NCBI GenBank assembly: GCA_018873225.1
Contig: JAEILZ010000005.1
Span: forward strand, 1,178,001 to 1,242,000
Origin: [Phialemoniopsis] sp. UDSM-2020
Taxonomy: Eukaryota > Ascomycota > Sordariomycetes > Thyridiales > Thyridiaceae
Direction of reading: 5' to 3'
Length of the DNA stretch: 64,000 bases
The number at the start of each line of letters is the position of its first letter. Positions within the stretch are counted from its first letter, which is position 1. The translations under genes were made by a program, and so were the position numbers. Shown piece by piece: positions 28,793 to 38,983 of this stretch. The notes beneath the pieces were generated by a model, which saw only the letters and a program-made list of their open reading frames with translations, had not been told where the DNA came from and made no database searches.

Positions 28793-31099
28793 ATGACCCC
28801 AGTGAGAGAGAGGAGATCGCTCAGGACCTGGGACTCGCTCGCATCGTTGCTTACCTCCTTCTCCACCACCACCCTCGACAAGACTCCCGATGGCGGAGTG
28901 CCGAACAAAGTCCCTCCCGGCACCTATGAGTACGATACTCTGAACGGGGCACGGACAATCCGCTTGCTTCGTGTTCACCCGGATGAGACCAGCCCCGATG
29001 GCTTCACAGTTTCATTAACGCCCGTCGAGCTGGGAGAAGACATTCCGCCTTTCAACGCTGTTTCTTATACATGGGGATCCCCTCGCCTGGCATCCCAGTC
29101 CACAGACCCGCCGGCTGAAAGTCCCAGCCGTATCTACCTGCGGCCTTCCAATCTGGACAGGACGCGAAAGCGAGACAGCTTGGTGAAGCCGATTGTAGAG
29201 CGGTTCGGCCGGAAAAAGCAACTCTTCATCTTAGTGGGCGAAAACCTGCGCGATTTCCTCTTGCACGTCTGCAAAACGCCGGAATGGACTGACCACTACT
29301 TCTGGGCCGATGCGATATGCATCAACCAGAACGACACGGCTCACCGTGCCAAGCAGGTTGCCATGATGGGCGACATCTACACTGCCGCCCAGAAGGTGCT
29401 CGTGTGGCTGGGCCGTGAAGAGCCTTCTGCAGACGTAACCTGGGTCTTTCAAGAGTTTATCCCACGGATTGTCGAGGTTGAAACCGCCCATGGTACAGAC
29501 TATCTCGAGTCCATCGACCCCGAGTGCAATCCACCCGACTCGAAGGGGATCATTGGCGAGCGAATGTGCGAGCGTTGGCAGCGGACTTGGCTTGCATGGA
29601 CCGACTTCATCGCCGATCTTGCCTGGTTCACCCGGGGCTGGGTCATTCAGGAGACCACACTCAAGTCCGAGGACGACGTGGAGATGCTTTGTGGCTCACA
29701 GAAATATAGCTGGCGTGACCTGCAGTGGTTCATCGCCATCTCGAGCGAGTGCAAATGGCGCCTCATTCTCGATAACCGCGCCAACAAGATTCATGGCCGC
29801 GGGCCGGGCACCATCTGGCGCACCCACAAGCGTGTCCGCCGCTCCCAACGCGCCCGCAACATCCTCACCGAGTCTCTCGAAAACGTCGGGCAGCCGTTGA
29901 GCTACGACGAGGTCACCTTTGCGCCCACCACCCCGGAGGAGATTTGGCTGTCTCGCGTGCACAATATGCTCGCCGTCTCGCGGGGCATGAGCTTCAGCGA
30001 CGACCGCGACCACATCTTTGGCTACGTTGGACTCTTTTCAAAGTTCCTACCCCACGGTATGGAGAACCTCATCGTGCCCAACTACGACATCTCCGTCGAG
30101 GAGACGTACAAGCGCGTCAGTGTGCTCTTCCTCACGCGCCTTCCCCTCCTCAGTCACCTCTCGCGCGTGTCGGGCTCCATGAAACGCCGCCGGTACCCAA
30201 AGCTGCCCAGCTGGGTGCAAGACTACTCGGTGTCTCCAGGCATCAACCACTTCCAGACCTACAACTCCAAGTTCCGCAGCGAGCGCAACCCCTCCGGCAT
30301 CTCGGGCGCCCTGTTCGATGCCTCCCTCACAAAGTCGCTGACCGACCAGCCTCGCCCCATCGTCGACGGCGACACGCTGGTCCTCCACGGCGCCATGGTG
30401 GATACTGTCGCCGAACCCCTGATCTGCTACAGCCAGTCGAGCTTCCTCGAGCGCGTGCTCGACCTCTGCGCCCGCTTCGAGACGTACGCCGACACGGACT
30501 ACCCGCAGGCCGAGGCCGTCCTGCGCACCATCATCGCCGACGCCGCCTTCCTCGAGGCCGACACGGAAGCTTTCCTCGCCATCGGCCGCGAGTGGCTCGC
30601 GCTCTCCATCGCTGACGCGCTGCAGCGCTTCCAGGCCGCCGGCAGCAACAGCGGTCAGGGCCGGCGGCGCGACCCGCTGCGCAAGAAGCTGCTCTCCCTG
30701 CAGGGCGCACGGTCGCCCTTCTTGCCGAGCATGGCTGAGATCGAGGCTCTGATGCACAGCCCGGGTGTATTGTCGACGCAGCGCCTAAAGAACAGGTTTC
30801 ACGAGGAGTACTTGAGCAACAGGGCTGGCAGGGGCATCTTCACCACGAGTAAATGGTACGTCGGGCTGGGACCCGGGTTGACGAAGCCCGGGGACGAGGT
30901 GTGGATATTGCAGGGCGGCAAAGTGCCTTTCATCTTGCGGCCGGTGGTGGTCGAGGGTCCTGCGGAGGAAAACGGGAGCCCGATGTACGGGAAGAAGCGG
31001 TACGATTTTGTGGGTGACTGTTATTTGCATGGTGCTATGTATGGGGAGATGATGACTGAGCAGTTCAAGGGGTGGATGGGTCCTGTGATGCTGGTTTGA
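28793..31099 (+). CDS. Heterokaryon incompatibility (HET) domain protein
   Basis: Single exon, 768 residues. HET-domain proteins are TIR-like fungal factors that trigger cell death when incompatible strains fuse; most family members have no assigned role. The domain spans about residues 85-290. Its first block is FNAVSYTWGSP (about 87). The second is FWADAICINQNDTAHRAKQV with MGDIYTAAQKVLVWLG (about 172-215). The third is FTRGWVIQE (about 280) before LCGSQKYSWRDL. A block around 380, FSDDRDHIFGYVGLFSKFL, is the common DxRDxIFALLGL-like element of long HET proteins. The remaining about 370 residues have no WD40, ankyrin or NACHT motif. The start is ATG at 28793; the frame is open further upstream but has no earlier ATG in reach. 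It is divergent from RPC37 and convergent with the NCS1 permease. Confidence 0.88.
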   Translation: MTPVRERRSLRTWDSLASLLTSFSTTTLDKTPDGGVPNKVPPGTYEYDTLNGARTIRLLRVHPDETSPDGFTVSLTPVELGEDIPPFNAVSYTWGSPRLASQSTDPPAESPSRIYLRPSNLDRTRKRDSLVKPIVERFGRKKQLFILVGENLRDFLLHVCKTPEWTDHYFWADAICINQNDTAHRAKQVAMMGDIYTAAQKVLVWLGREEPSADVTWVFQEFIPRIVEVETAHGTDYLESIDPECNPPDSKGIIGERMCERWQRTWLAWTDFIADLAWFTRGWVIQETTLKSEDDVEMLCGSQKYSWRDLQWFIAISSECKWRLILDNRANKIHGRGPGTIWRTHKRVRRSQRARNILTESLENVGQPLSYDEVTFAPTTPEEIWLSRVHNMLAVSRGMSFSDDRDHIFGYVGLFSKFLPHGMENLIVPNYDISVEETYKRVSVLFLTRLPLLSHLSRVSGSMKRRRYPKLPSWVQDYSVSPGINHFQTYNSKFRSERNPSGISGALFDASLTKSLTDQPRPIVDGDTLVLHGAMVDTVAEPLICYSQSSFLERVLDLCARFETYADTDYPQAEAVLRTIIADAAFLEADTEAFLAIGREWLALSIADALQRFQAAGSNSGQGRRRDPLRKKLLSLQGARSPFLPSMAEIEALMHSPGVLSTQRLKNRFHEEYLSNRAGRGIFTTSKWYVGLGPGLTKPGDEVWILQGGKVPFILRPVVVEGPAEENGSPMYGKKRYDFVGDCYLHGAMYGEMMTEQFKGWMGPVMLV

Positions 31100-31514
31100 G
31101 AGGTTCCGTGATATGTTTGGTTTTTTTGGGACATGAGGCTATTCTGGGTACATACATATAGATACGGGGTTCGCTGGAGTTGGTGACTTATTTCTGTCAT
31201 AGATGATACCCGATGATGTTTTTTTAGCACACAAAAGAATTCATTTTGCAAATAGATTTGTTTCTCGCTTCAGCGAATGTTCGATTTCAAACATGATATG
31301 GGTATCTCCATCGTCCGATCTCCTGCCATCGAACTCTTGAATGAGAGTTCGGACGGTTTAAGCTCAACACAACTGCCCGTCATGATCTCATAACTTCCCA
31401 GAAACAAACAGCATATTCCAAGCCCAATTTCCCAAACACATAAATGTCCAAAATCTTCCCAAGTCCCCCACTCCAGTCTTTCAGGAGAGATGGACTGATA
31501 AAACGCCTCTCGAT
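31100..31514. other. Convergent 3' region HET / NCS1
   Basis: 415 bp between stop codons; 3' untranslated sequence, no other feature seen. Confidence 0.6.
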
Positions 31515-33303
31515 TCAAACATGCTTCTCAGCACCTCCCTTCTTCACAAACCCACCCTCAGCCAACACCGCCTCGTCCGACCCATTGCTGTACGTCCTGC
31601 CCTCCCCGAGCCTGTCGTCCGCAGCGCCGACAGGCAACCCGGCACCGTACGCGACCTGCACCTCGTCGATCTCGCCGCCAATCTCCATCCACCGCTCACT
31701 GCACGCCGGGATCGGCGACACCTTGCACAGTCCCCAGTACACAAGCGCACTGACAATGAACCCGGCGAAGTAGTTGACGTTGTAGATGTACGTCGCGCCG
31801 ACGGGCACGTCGGCGCCGACGGCGCCCGCGAAGCCGACGACGTTGATCAGGATGCCCGCGACGTAGGCGGTGTACGCGCGCCAGTGGAACCCGTACGTGA
31901 AATAGTACGGCCCCTTGCGCCGCGCGTCGTAGAGCTCCTTCACCTCGAGGTAGCCCCTGCGCACGAGGTAGTAGTCCGCGACCATGGGTCCGGCGATGGA
32001 GGACAAGAAGACCGAGTACGCGGACAGGTAGGTCGTGAACTGGTTGCTGCTCGTAAGCAGAGTGTAGGGGCACATGGCCAGGCCGACGGCGGCGCAGATG
32101 TAGCCGCCGCGCCGGATGTTGATGTACCGCGGCAGCAGGGCCGTCAGGTCGGTGCCGGCGGACACCGTGTTGGCGGCGATGTTGGTGCCGAGCTGGGCGA
32201 GGGCGAAGGCGAGGGCGATGACGAAGACGCCGAAGCGCTGGGCCGAGCCGCCGTCGTCGATGAAGCGCTCGAGCAGGTCGAGCGGGTCCCAGATGGGCTC
32301 GCCTCCGTAGATGACGGTCGACGAGGAGGAGACGATGATGCCGATGAAGGACGTCACGACGAAGCCCGCGGGCAGGGCGATGAGCTGCGGCCACAGAGCA
32401 GCCTTGGGCCGGTTCGCGAAGCGGCTGAAGTCTGAGTTGTTAAGAATAAGAGCCGCGAAATTTCCTATCGATGACATGACTCCTTTGATGAAAGCCCAGG
32501 CGAGGTCGGAGCCTTGTGCTTTGGCGCCTTGGTGGACAATGGGGCCGACGCCGCCGGCGCGGACGATGGCCCAGATGAAAAAGGCGATGCCTGCAGCTGG
32601 GACGAAATAAGATTTGACTGTAAAAAGGTGGCGAATCTTGTGGACTGGGAACCAGATGGCTGGCAAAGAGCAGAACCAAAAGAGGAAAAAGGAAGCATAG
32701 TCGGCGGTGGTCGTTCCGGAGCTCTCAGAGAAGGTGTTGGGAATTGTATCGCGATCCCAGCTCTTCCAGATAGAGCGTATCATGAGATAGACGCAGTGTC
32801 CTCCGATGTAGCACTGCACGCCGTACCAGATACAAGCCATGGCGGCGCGGTTGAGGACCGGCCACAGGCTGCCCCAGATGCCGAACGAGGAGCGGGCCGA
32901 GACGGGGAAGCCGACGTGATACACAGCGCCGATGCGGCCCATGGCGACGACGAAGCAGGCGGCGATGGCGTAGCCGATCCAGACGCACAGCCAGGACTGC
33001 CACCAGGACAGGCCGTCCACGATCATGGAGCCCGAGATCATCCATGTGTTGATGTTGAACGAGTCGGCGATCCAGAAGCCGACAAAGTTCCAGGGACCCC
33101 ATTGGCGGCGGGCGGGCTCGACAGGTTTGAGATCATGGTTTGTCAACTGTTTCAGGACGTATGGTTAGTCTCGCGATCTTGAGCTTCTTGTGTTTTCTTC
33201 CTTTTGGTGAACTCACCATCAACTGGGCCGTGGTAAGACCTGGCTCGGCCTCGGTCGTGAGCTTTTCGGCAAAACGCCGAACCTTTGCGCCCCGTTCCGT
33301 CAT
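31515..33303 (-). CDS. NCS1-family nucleobase/allantoin-type permease
   Basis: Proton-coupled plasma-membrane importer of the nucleobase-cation-symport-1 family (Fur type: uracil, allantoin, uridine, uric acid). Two exons, 33303-33217 (29 codons) and 33146-31515, give 572 residues. The second exon begins with TTG Leu, so the true ATG is the one in exon 1, MTERGAKVRRF. NCS1 hallmarks: RRQWGPWNFVGFWIADSFNINTW leading into TM1, the SARSSFGIWGSLWPVLNRA segment in TM3, and IGNFAALILNNSDFSRFA, with the Asn and Asp-Phe-Ser-Arg characteristic of the substrate site. About 12 membrane helices are visible. The C-terminal tail is cytosolic and acidic (EIDEVQVAYGAG). The substrate cannot be fixed from sequence reading. 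Confidence 0.9.
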
Positions 33304-33347
33304 GATTGTCGTGGTGCAATGATCTCAAAACAGAAAACAATGCAAAG

Positions 33348-33360
33348 AGTATATATAAAT
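33348..33360 (-). promoter_or_regulatory. TATA-like element of the NCS1 gene
   Basis: On the minus strand the bases read ATTTATATATACT, about 45 nt upstream of the NCS1 start codon. Position and sequence fit a core promoter TATA element with a short leader. No transcript start is known, so this is tentative. Confidence 0.4.
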
Positions 33361-33935
33361 ATGAATGCGAATATTGGCGAGGGTCGGCGGCTTGTGGCAA
33401 TGGCAGCTGATCGCAAGCAGCCCTGCCGAGATTCGATTTCCCTCGAGTAATAGGAAACAGGTAGATCCAGGAACGCGTGCCTGAATGATTGACAAGACGG
33501 CGGGCCGTTATATCAACTCTAATCGAACACACACGGTCGCGCGAATGACGACACTGCGACGTGGGCGTGTAAGTCGGGGGTGAATGGTGATGGTGTGGAG
33601 ACGGATGGCCCGTTGTGATGTCAGGCCTGGGTTGGATGGCCCACTGCCCGCAAGGATGCTTTTGCTTGGCGGCAGGTGCCTTTACAGTATCGCACACGAT
33701 ATAAAAAGGTATCGATATGCAAGGTAAGAAAGGATGGGTGGTAAGGTAATTAAGTAATTGAGGGGGTGTAAACAGTCGAACAGCTTCATGTGAAAGAGAA
33801 AGGTCGGGAGGGCACCAACTTATGTATTCATGTACCAGCTTTCAGCTCTTTGCAGATCGACCCTTGCATCTCCTGCCGTGGTTAAGGTTATGAGAGCTAT
33901 GGCCCGACCAAGGAGCTGGGTATCTTGAGAGAGAA

Positions 33936-33993
33936 AGATAATTACATACACAACCGCGACGACTAAGAGGTGTGATGGTGATGTTCCTTATCT
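33936..33993. promoter_or_regulatory. Pair of GATA-factor sites (AreA/NIT2 type)
   Basis: AGATAA is at 33936-33941 on the plus strand and TTATCT at 33988-33993 (AGATAA on the minus strand), with a further AAGATA at about 33921-33926 on the minus strand. Closely spaced HGATAR sites are the usual arrangement for AreA/NIT2 control of nitrogen-source uptake genes. They lie about 640-690 bp upstream of the permease ATG, so assignment to it is uncertain. Such hexamers also occur by chance. Confidence 0.25.
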
Positions 33994-34898
33994 CTCACCC
34001 CAGCTAATGCACCCCCGCGCAGCGCTCGACCCAAGATCCCTTGATCCACCACACCAGAGGGCTTGCAAGACCGGGGATGTCCTAGACACGCGATAAACAA
34101 GCGACTAAACAAAAAGTGCACTGCAGCGAGGCTTGACTACCACTCCAGACCCGGCTCGCACTGGCTGGAGCAAAAGAACTGGATCGGTGATGCCGATGTG
34201 CTTCCTTCAAGCCCATGCAAGCCTGGCATTTGGTATCTCTGCGAAGGATGGTCCATCTTATCGCAGGACTAGAGCAATGGCGCAATACCGACAACGGTGC
34301 CTGCTTGCCTGCCAGAGTGCCGTTTCACCTCCGGATTTCCATGATCTACGCTCCTCGTCAGGGATTGAAGATGGGCGATCCTCGGTGAACAGGAGCAACC
34401 AAGGTCTAAACCGCGGCAATGATTCAAAAACGGCCGGCCCCACTGGTTCGCTAAAAAGACCACTAAAGATAGGCACTTTGGGGCATTTAAGGTATGTAAT
34501 AGATCCGGCACATGGTGCTTGCGACGGTGCTGTCAAGTCTGTGAAGAAAAAAGAGCCCGCGTGACGGAGGGAACGTATGATTGATTGGCTTTATCTGGAC
34601 CTCACCCCGCAGATTGGGGAATCTGTTACTCGATCTCATCGAGTCAACCCACTAGCTTAAATTGATTTCAACTGTCATCCCTGTGACCTGATGCCAAACT
34701 TGCATTGCCAGACCTATGATCAAAATGGAATGCAGCATATGAGAGAAATCCAGGTCGCCGGATCAAAGGGCCAGGCTGCCTGCAGACCTGCTCTGGTCAG
34801 CTCGCAACATCGGAGAGACAAACGGGAAGCGGGCTTTGCTTGTATGTAGAATAATAAGAGCGGCTTATGTCATCCAACAGGCCCGGTTAGCTCAATCG

Positions 34899-34955
34899 GT
34901 ATGTATCCCCCTCTACTACACAGTAGAAATACCTGGCCCACTAACAATCCTCCAG
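34899..34955 (+). other. 57-nt insertion in the tRNA D-loop with spliceosomal-intron hallmarks
   Basis: It starts GTATGT (34899-34904) and ends CTCCAG (34950-34955). A CTAAC branch-type motif lies at 34941-34945, its branch A about 11 nt before the 3' end. All of this is typical of spliceosomal introns in filamentous ascomycetes. It is flanked by a 4-nt direct repeat, GGTA, at 34898-34901 and 34955-34958, so the exact excision frame is ambiguous by a few bases. Any choice restores the same D-loop. Internally CTAC (34913-34916) can pair with GTAG (34923-34926), and GGTAT with ATACC, forming a hairpin. tRNA introns normally lie only after position 37 in fungi. Confidence 0.75.
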
Positions 34956-34974
34956 GTAGAGCGTTTGACTCTTA

Positions 34975-35006
34975 GGAGGATTTCTTTAGAATCTCCATAC
35001 GGTGAG
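34975..35006 (+). other. Canonical 32-nt tRNA intron
   Basis: It lies directly 3' of anticodon position 37 (A at 34974), the normal site cut by the tRNA endonuclease. The G three bases from its 3' end can make the A-I pair with C32 (34969). It is removed by the SEN complex and tRNA ligase in fungi. Confidence 0.85.
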
Positions 35007-35064
35007 ATCAAAAGGTCGCGGGTTCGACCCCCGCATCGGGCTCAATTCCCGATGGAATATCATC

Positions 35065-35071
35065 TTTTTTT
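35065..35071 (+). terminator. RNA polymerase III T-run terminator
   Basis: Seven consecutive T residues 22 nt after the tRNA 3' end, the usual Pol III stop signal. Confidence 0.75.
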
Positions 35072-35393
35072 CCTCATGTACTCAGGGATTCTCTCTTCAC
35101 TTTTCGTTGGTACGTTTGGTTTTCGGTAGCGTATTTCACCTGTAGAGTCGTGCTTCTAGCCATGAATGTGCTTCTTGATGTCCACGATTCAAAAAGTGGA
35201 GCCCTGCACCAGTGTCAATTTTTTGGCCTTGTCAAAATGTCTTAGCCTAAGGCAGGAACCGACGAATTCCCGGCCGGCCTTGCCCGTGAGATTCTCGCGC
35301 AGAGAACCTCCAAATTGCCCGTCACCTTTGATTGAAGTCAACACTCGAGTCAATTGAGCACGCAGTTTGCACCAGCTCTCCCCGACTGACACC
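35072..35393. other. Intergenic, tRNA to QCR10
   Basis: About 320 bp that probably contains the QCR10 promoter and 5' leader. Nothing else was recognised. Confidence 0.5.
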
Positions 35394-36232
35394 ATGCCTC
35401 ACCCTGTACGTTACCCTACGACTATGAGAACATTTGGCGTTGTCTCTTCCGACATCAGATCCTTTTGCTGCCCTGCAGGAAAACATGAGCTGACCTTTGC
35501 ACCTCGTTCACAGTCTCCCATCATGCGGGCGGCGTACCCCGAGTACAAGAGCCCCTACGGTCCCAAGTAAGCTCGCATGCCATATCTACCGATCGATTGG
35601 AACACACCGACTTTGCTGGAGCGGCATTGCTCGAGAAAGCATCGATCGCGGGCCGGCGGAACACTGGACTGACGATGCGACTCGCAGGTACCACTACCAG
35701 CCCAACGTCAAGGGTTTCACCTTCAAGCAGGCCACCGGACTGTGAGTTTCATATTTTCTTCTTCGAAATTACATACGCACCGAAGGGGGGTGGACTGGGG
35801 CTATTGGGAGGGAATTTAAGGTCCTCAGGGGCGTGACAATGCTCGCAACGGTCGAAGCTCGGGCTAGAGGCCATACGGTTTCGGAACGGACATGCCTGAT
35901 GGGATCACGAATGCAAGAAATGAAGAGCCCGTGGCTGACATATGAATCAATAGTGGCTTCAAGTCGGCTGCCTTCGGCGCTGCCGCCGGTGCTGCCGTCC
36001 TGTTCCTCGCCTCCGGCATTCCCAGGGTAAAGACCGACGTCCTCCAGGTATGAAGACGACGCACACCGCCTTAGAATCCGGATGTCATGGCTCATGTATT
36101 CTTCTAGAAAATCCCCTTTGTCGGTGGCTACTTCATCAAGGAGGTCCCCGCCTCGGACAACGTGAGTGTTTCCCCGGTCTCGATCCCAATCGCATACTGG
36201 CCGAAGCTAACACTCTTTTGTAGCCCTTTTAA
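35394..36232 (+). CDS. QCR10: Cytochrome bc1 complex subunit 10 (Qcr10)
   Basis: A 91-residue protein spread over six exons: 35394-35405, 35514-35566, 35688-35741, 35954-36047, 36108-36161 and 36224-36232. Qcr10 is a single-span accessory subunit of respiratory complex III in the mitochondrial inner membrane. The assembled protein starts MPHPSPIMRAAYPEYKSPYG. It continues YHYQPNVKGFTFKQATGLGF, has one membrane helix (SAAFGAAAGAAVLFLASGIP) and ends in the family block KIPFVGGYFIKEVPASDNPF, comparable to KIPLLGP of yeast Qcr10. All five introns have GT-AG borders and keep frame. Exon 1 is only 12 nt, and the last exon encodes just Pro-Phe-stop. Intron 3 (212 nt) is the longest and holds no gene. 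Confidence 0.88.
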
Positions 36233-36779
36233 AGCATTTGCAACACAAGAGTGAAATGATGACGGACTCGACTGTTTCACGATAGATCAAAAAGACGATT
36301 CGTAGCAGAAGAAGAACGGTGGATGTATTGATGGGCAGCTGTACAAAAAGACATGCAATAGACTTTCCAGCAGCGTATGAGAACCGCACTGCACCTGTGA
36401 ACATGCACTTTGTTACCAACCCTTAGTTCGCTCTACTCTCTCATGAAGCATAATACGGCCTTGCCTGCTCAATTGTTTGTGCAATCAAGCGTCTTGTAGA
36501 GTCGATCTTCATTATCATCATCACATGTTGTTGGTCAGAGGAAACGGGCATGCTCTCATTCGTGCGGCCCATAATGGGTCCCGTAGCTTGGTCCGTGCAC
36601 AATCATGAAATGAACACGAAAGATATCAAATCAACGAACTGCAAACATTAACATCAAACACATCGATGGTAAAGGTGGCGGATCTCTGTCACTGGGATTC
36701 GATGAGGTCAAGATTTTCAAGGACCTCTTGAGATTGGACTCTTTGCGCAGCAGGCGTGCGTACGACAACATCACCAAAC
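36233..36779. other. Intergenic, QCR10 to ALG10
   Basis: 547 bp containing the 3' end of QCR10 and the promoter of ALG10; no other feature seen. Confidence 0.55.
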
Positions 36780-38983
36780 ATGGACGAGCTGGTCACCACG
36801 GTCCTGGCAACTGCCTTTTCCTCTGTCATGTGCGCCTTTTGCTTCAACAACAATGGCGCACAATTCGGCCCCTCGCCCAGGGGCTATTGGAGATCGCAGG
36901 CGACCATAGCAGTCCTCACCTTTCTGCTTCTCTTAGCTCTGCGGGCGTGGCTCAAACTGGTCACGGACTACGTCCCGGAGCCGTACCTCGTAAGCCCGTC
37001 CCTCGATTTGAAGCAGCAAGAAACCCAGCAGACTCACCGTAGTATGCTTTTTAGGATGAAGTGTTCCATATACCGCAAGCGCAAAAGTACTGTGAGGGGA
37101 AATGGACGGAATGGGATGACAAGATCACCACCCCGCCAGGCCTGTAAGTTTTCCCTTCTTGGCAACTTTTCTTCCTATCCTACCCCTGAATTTCGACAGC
37201 TCGCTTACTCAAACGATCAGTTATGCTGCTACCGTCGCCTATCACAAGGTGGCCCAGCAGGCCAAGTGCTCCGTGTTCTCCGTGCGCGGCTTCAACGGGC
37301 CCGCCCTCTTCCTGACGGTCGCCCTGGCCCTGCTCTCCCGGCAGCAGGCCGAGGCCCGCCTGGCCTGGCGGAGGATCGAGCTGCCCCTGCCGCTGTCTCT
37401 GTACTCGTGCCTCACGGCCTGCAACGTCGGCCTGTTCCCCGTGCTCGCCTTCTTCTCGGCGCTCTACTACACCGACGTGCTCTCGACGGCTGCGGTGCTG
37501 CTCTGCTACGTGTGGTACCAGTCGAGGACGTCCATGTCCTGGTGGAAGCCTCACATCTTTAGCGACCTAGCATGCGTGATCTTTGGCGTGGGCGCGCTGG
37601 CGATGAGACAGACCAACGTCTTTTGGGTGGTCGTCTACGTCGGCGGCCTGGAGGCCGTGTATGCGGTCAGGAACCTCAAGCCGGAGGCGGTGGAGAAGCC
37701 CAAGTTCAAGACGCTCGGCGAGATGGTCAGGTTTTATGCCTGGAGGTACTCTGTTGGAGATGTTCATGATCCTCCGCTGAGCATTGCGTGGCCTGATGGT
37801 GAGTTTCGCTGTGATTTCTTGATTTGAATGCGGGTCACTGATGCATCCCAGACTGGGCGCTTTGCCTGCTCAGCATCGGCATTGCCGCGGCCTGTAACCC
37901 AGGCAAGGTCACCAGGCGAGTCTGGCCGTACGTGTTTGTGGTAGTACTATTCGCTGCCTTTGTCGTATGGAACGGCGGCGTTGTCCTTGGTAAGTCTACC
38001 CCTTTTCCAACATGAACGCCTCACAGCAGCTGATCCCCCTTGCAGGTGACAAGTCAAACCACGTTGCGACTCTCCATCTCGCGCAGATGCTCTACATCTG
38101 GCCCCTTTTTGCCTTCTTCTCCGCACCCTTACTACTACCCGTTGTATTCTCGATCGGCCAAGGCATCTTGTCCGTCTTCTCGTCAGCCGAGGATGACGGC
38201 GACGACGACGCGGCCCGCACACCGCCCCAAGACCCGGAGCAGTCGGTTGCCCTGCGGCTTGTCGTCTTCCTTTTCGCCAGGAAGCTCTACCACCGCCTGT
38301 TCCTCCTCGCATGCGCCGGCATGTGTCTGCTGATTGTACACTACAACACCATCGTCCACCCTTTCACCCTGGCCGACAACAGGCACTACATGTTTTACGT
38401 GTTCCGGTACACTATCCTTCAGGGCGAAGGATTCCGCCTAGCCCTCGTAGTGCCGTACATGGCCTGCTGCGTCGTCTGCTGGCTCGTCTTGGCCGGATCA
38501 CCACCCAAGGCAGGCAGCATCGGAGCCAGGGCCGGTACACCTTTTGTCAACAGCCCCTTCCTCGAGGTCCCCGCCGACAAGTCGGGTGAGAAGTCTCAAG
38601 GAGAGAAGTCCGAAGATACTCCCACCACCCCCGCGGCGCCAGAGTTTGACACCTCGGACGTCGCCCTCAACCCCTCGCCCCACACGTCGACGGCCCTGCT
38701 CTGGCTGCTCGCCACGACGCTGTCGCTCATGACGGCGCCCCTCGTTGAGCCGCGCTACTTCATCCTGCCCTGGGTGTTCTGGCGCTTGCTCGTGCCGGCC
38801 TGGTCCATGCCGGGTCTGCCGCGGTCGTGGCGGCGCTTCGACCCGCGGCCCGTGCTCGAGGCGCTATGGTTCCTGGCCATCAACGCCGCGACCATGTACG
38901 TCTTTTTGACCAAGCCGTTCCTGTGGAAGAACCCTGACGGCAGTGTCATGGATGATGGGAAGCTGCAGAGGTTCATGTGGTAG
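36780..38983 (+). CDS. ALG10: Dol-P-Glc:Glc2Man9GlcNAc2-PP-Dol alpha-1,2-glucosyltransferase (DIE2/ALG10)
   Basis: Adds the third and last glucose to the dolichol-linked N-glycan precursor in the ER lumen, the signal recognised by oligosaccharyltransferase. Five exons, 36780-36989, 37055-37143, 37221-37798, 37852-37989 and 38046-38983, give 650 residues. A hydrophobic N-terminus is followed by the family's luminal signature [19 protein letters not shown] and [17 protein letters not shown], which exists only after splicing exons 1-2-3. Many membrane helices follow, with [40 protein letters not shown] (across intron 4) and [17 protein letters not shown], all conserved in ALG10. A hydrophilic loop (about residues 500-555) is Pro/Thr/Lys-rich. 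The C-terminal [14 protein letters not shown] is another typical block. Its 3' end converges with a small gene on the other strand. Confidence 0.93.

Larger units (their letters stand above)
33304..34880. other. Upstream region of the NCS1 gene up to the tRNA
   Basis: 1.58 kb without coding features. It contains the TATA-like and GATA elements listed separately. The remainder shows only short frames and no repeat. Confidence 0.5.
34881..35042 (+). tRNA. tRNA-Lys(CUU) with two intervening sequences
   Basis: After removing 34899-34955 and 34975-35006, exactly 73 nt remain and fold as a complete cloverleaf. The 7-bp acceptor stem is GCCCGGT with ATCGGGC (one G-T pair). The D-arm is GCTC with GAGC, and the anticodon stem TTTGA with TCAAA. 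The anticodon CTT is at 34971-34973, and the T-arm is GCGGG-TTCGACC-CCCGC. The internal Pol III promoter is present: box A TAGCTCAATCGG at 34888-34899 and box B GGTTCGACCCC at 35021-35031. A T-run follows downstream. Lysine is decoded from AAG. The 32-nt insertion is in the canonical place. The 57-nt one in the D-loop is not, so the gene is either functional through an unusual splicing step or decayed. The perfect stems argue against old decay. Confidence 0.88.
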
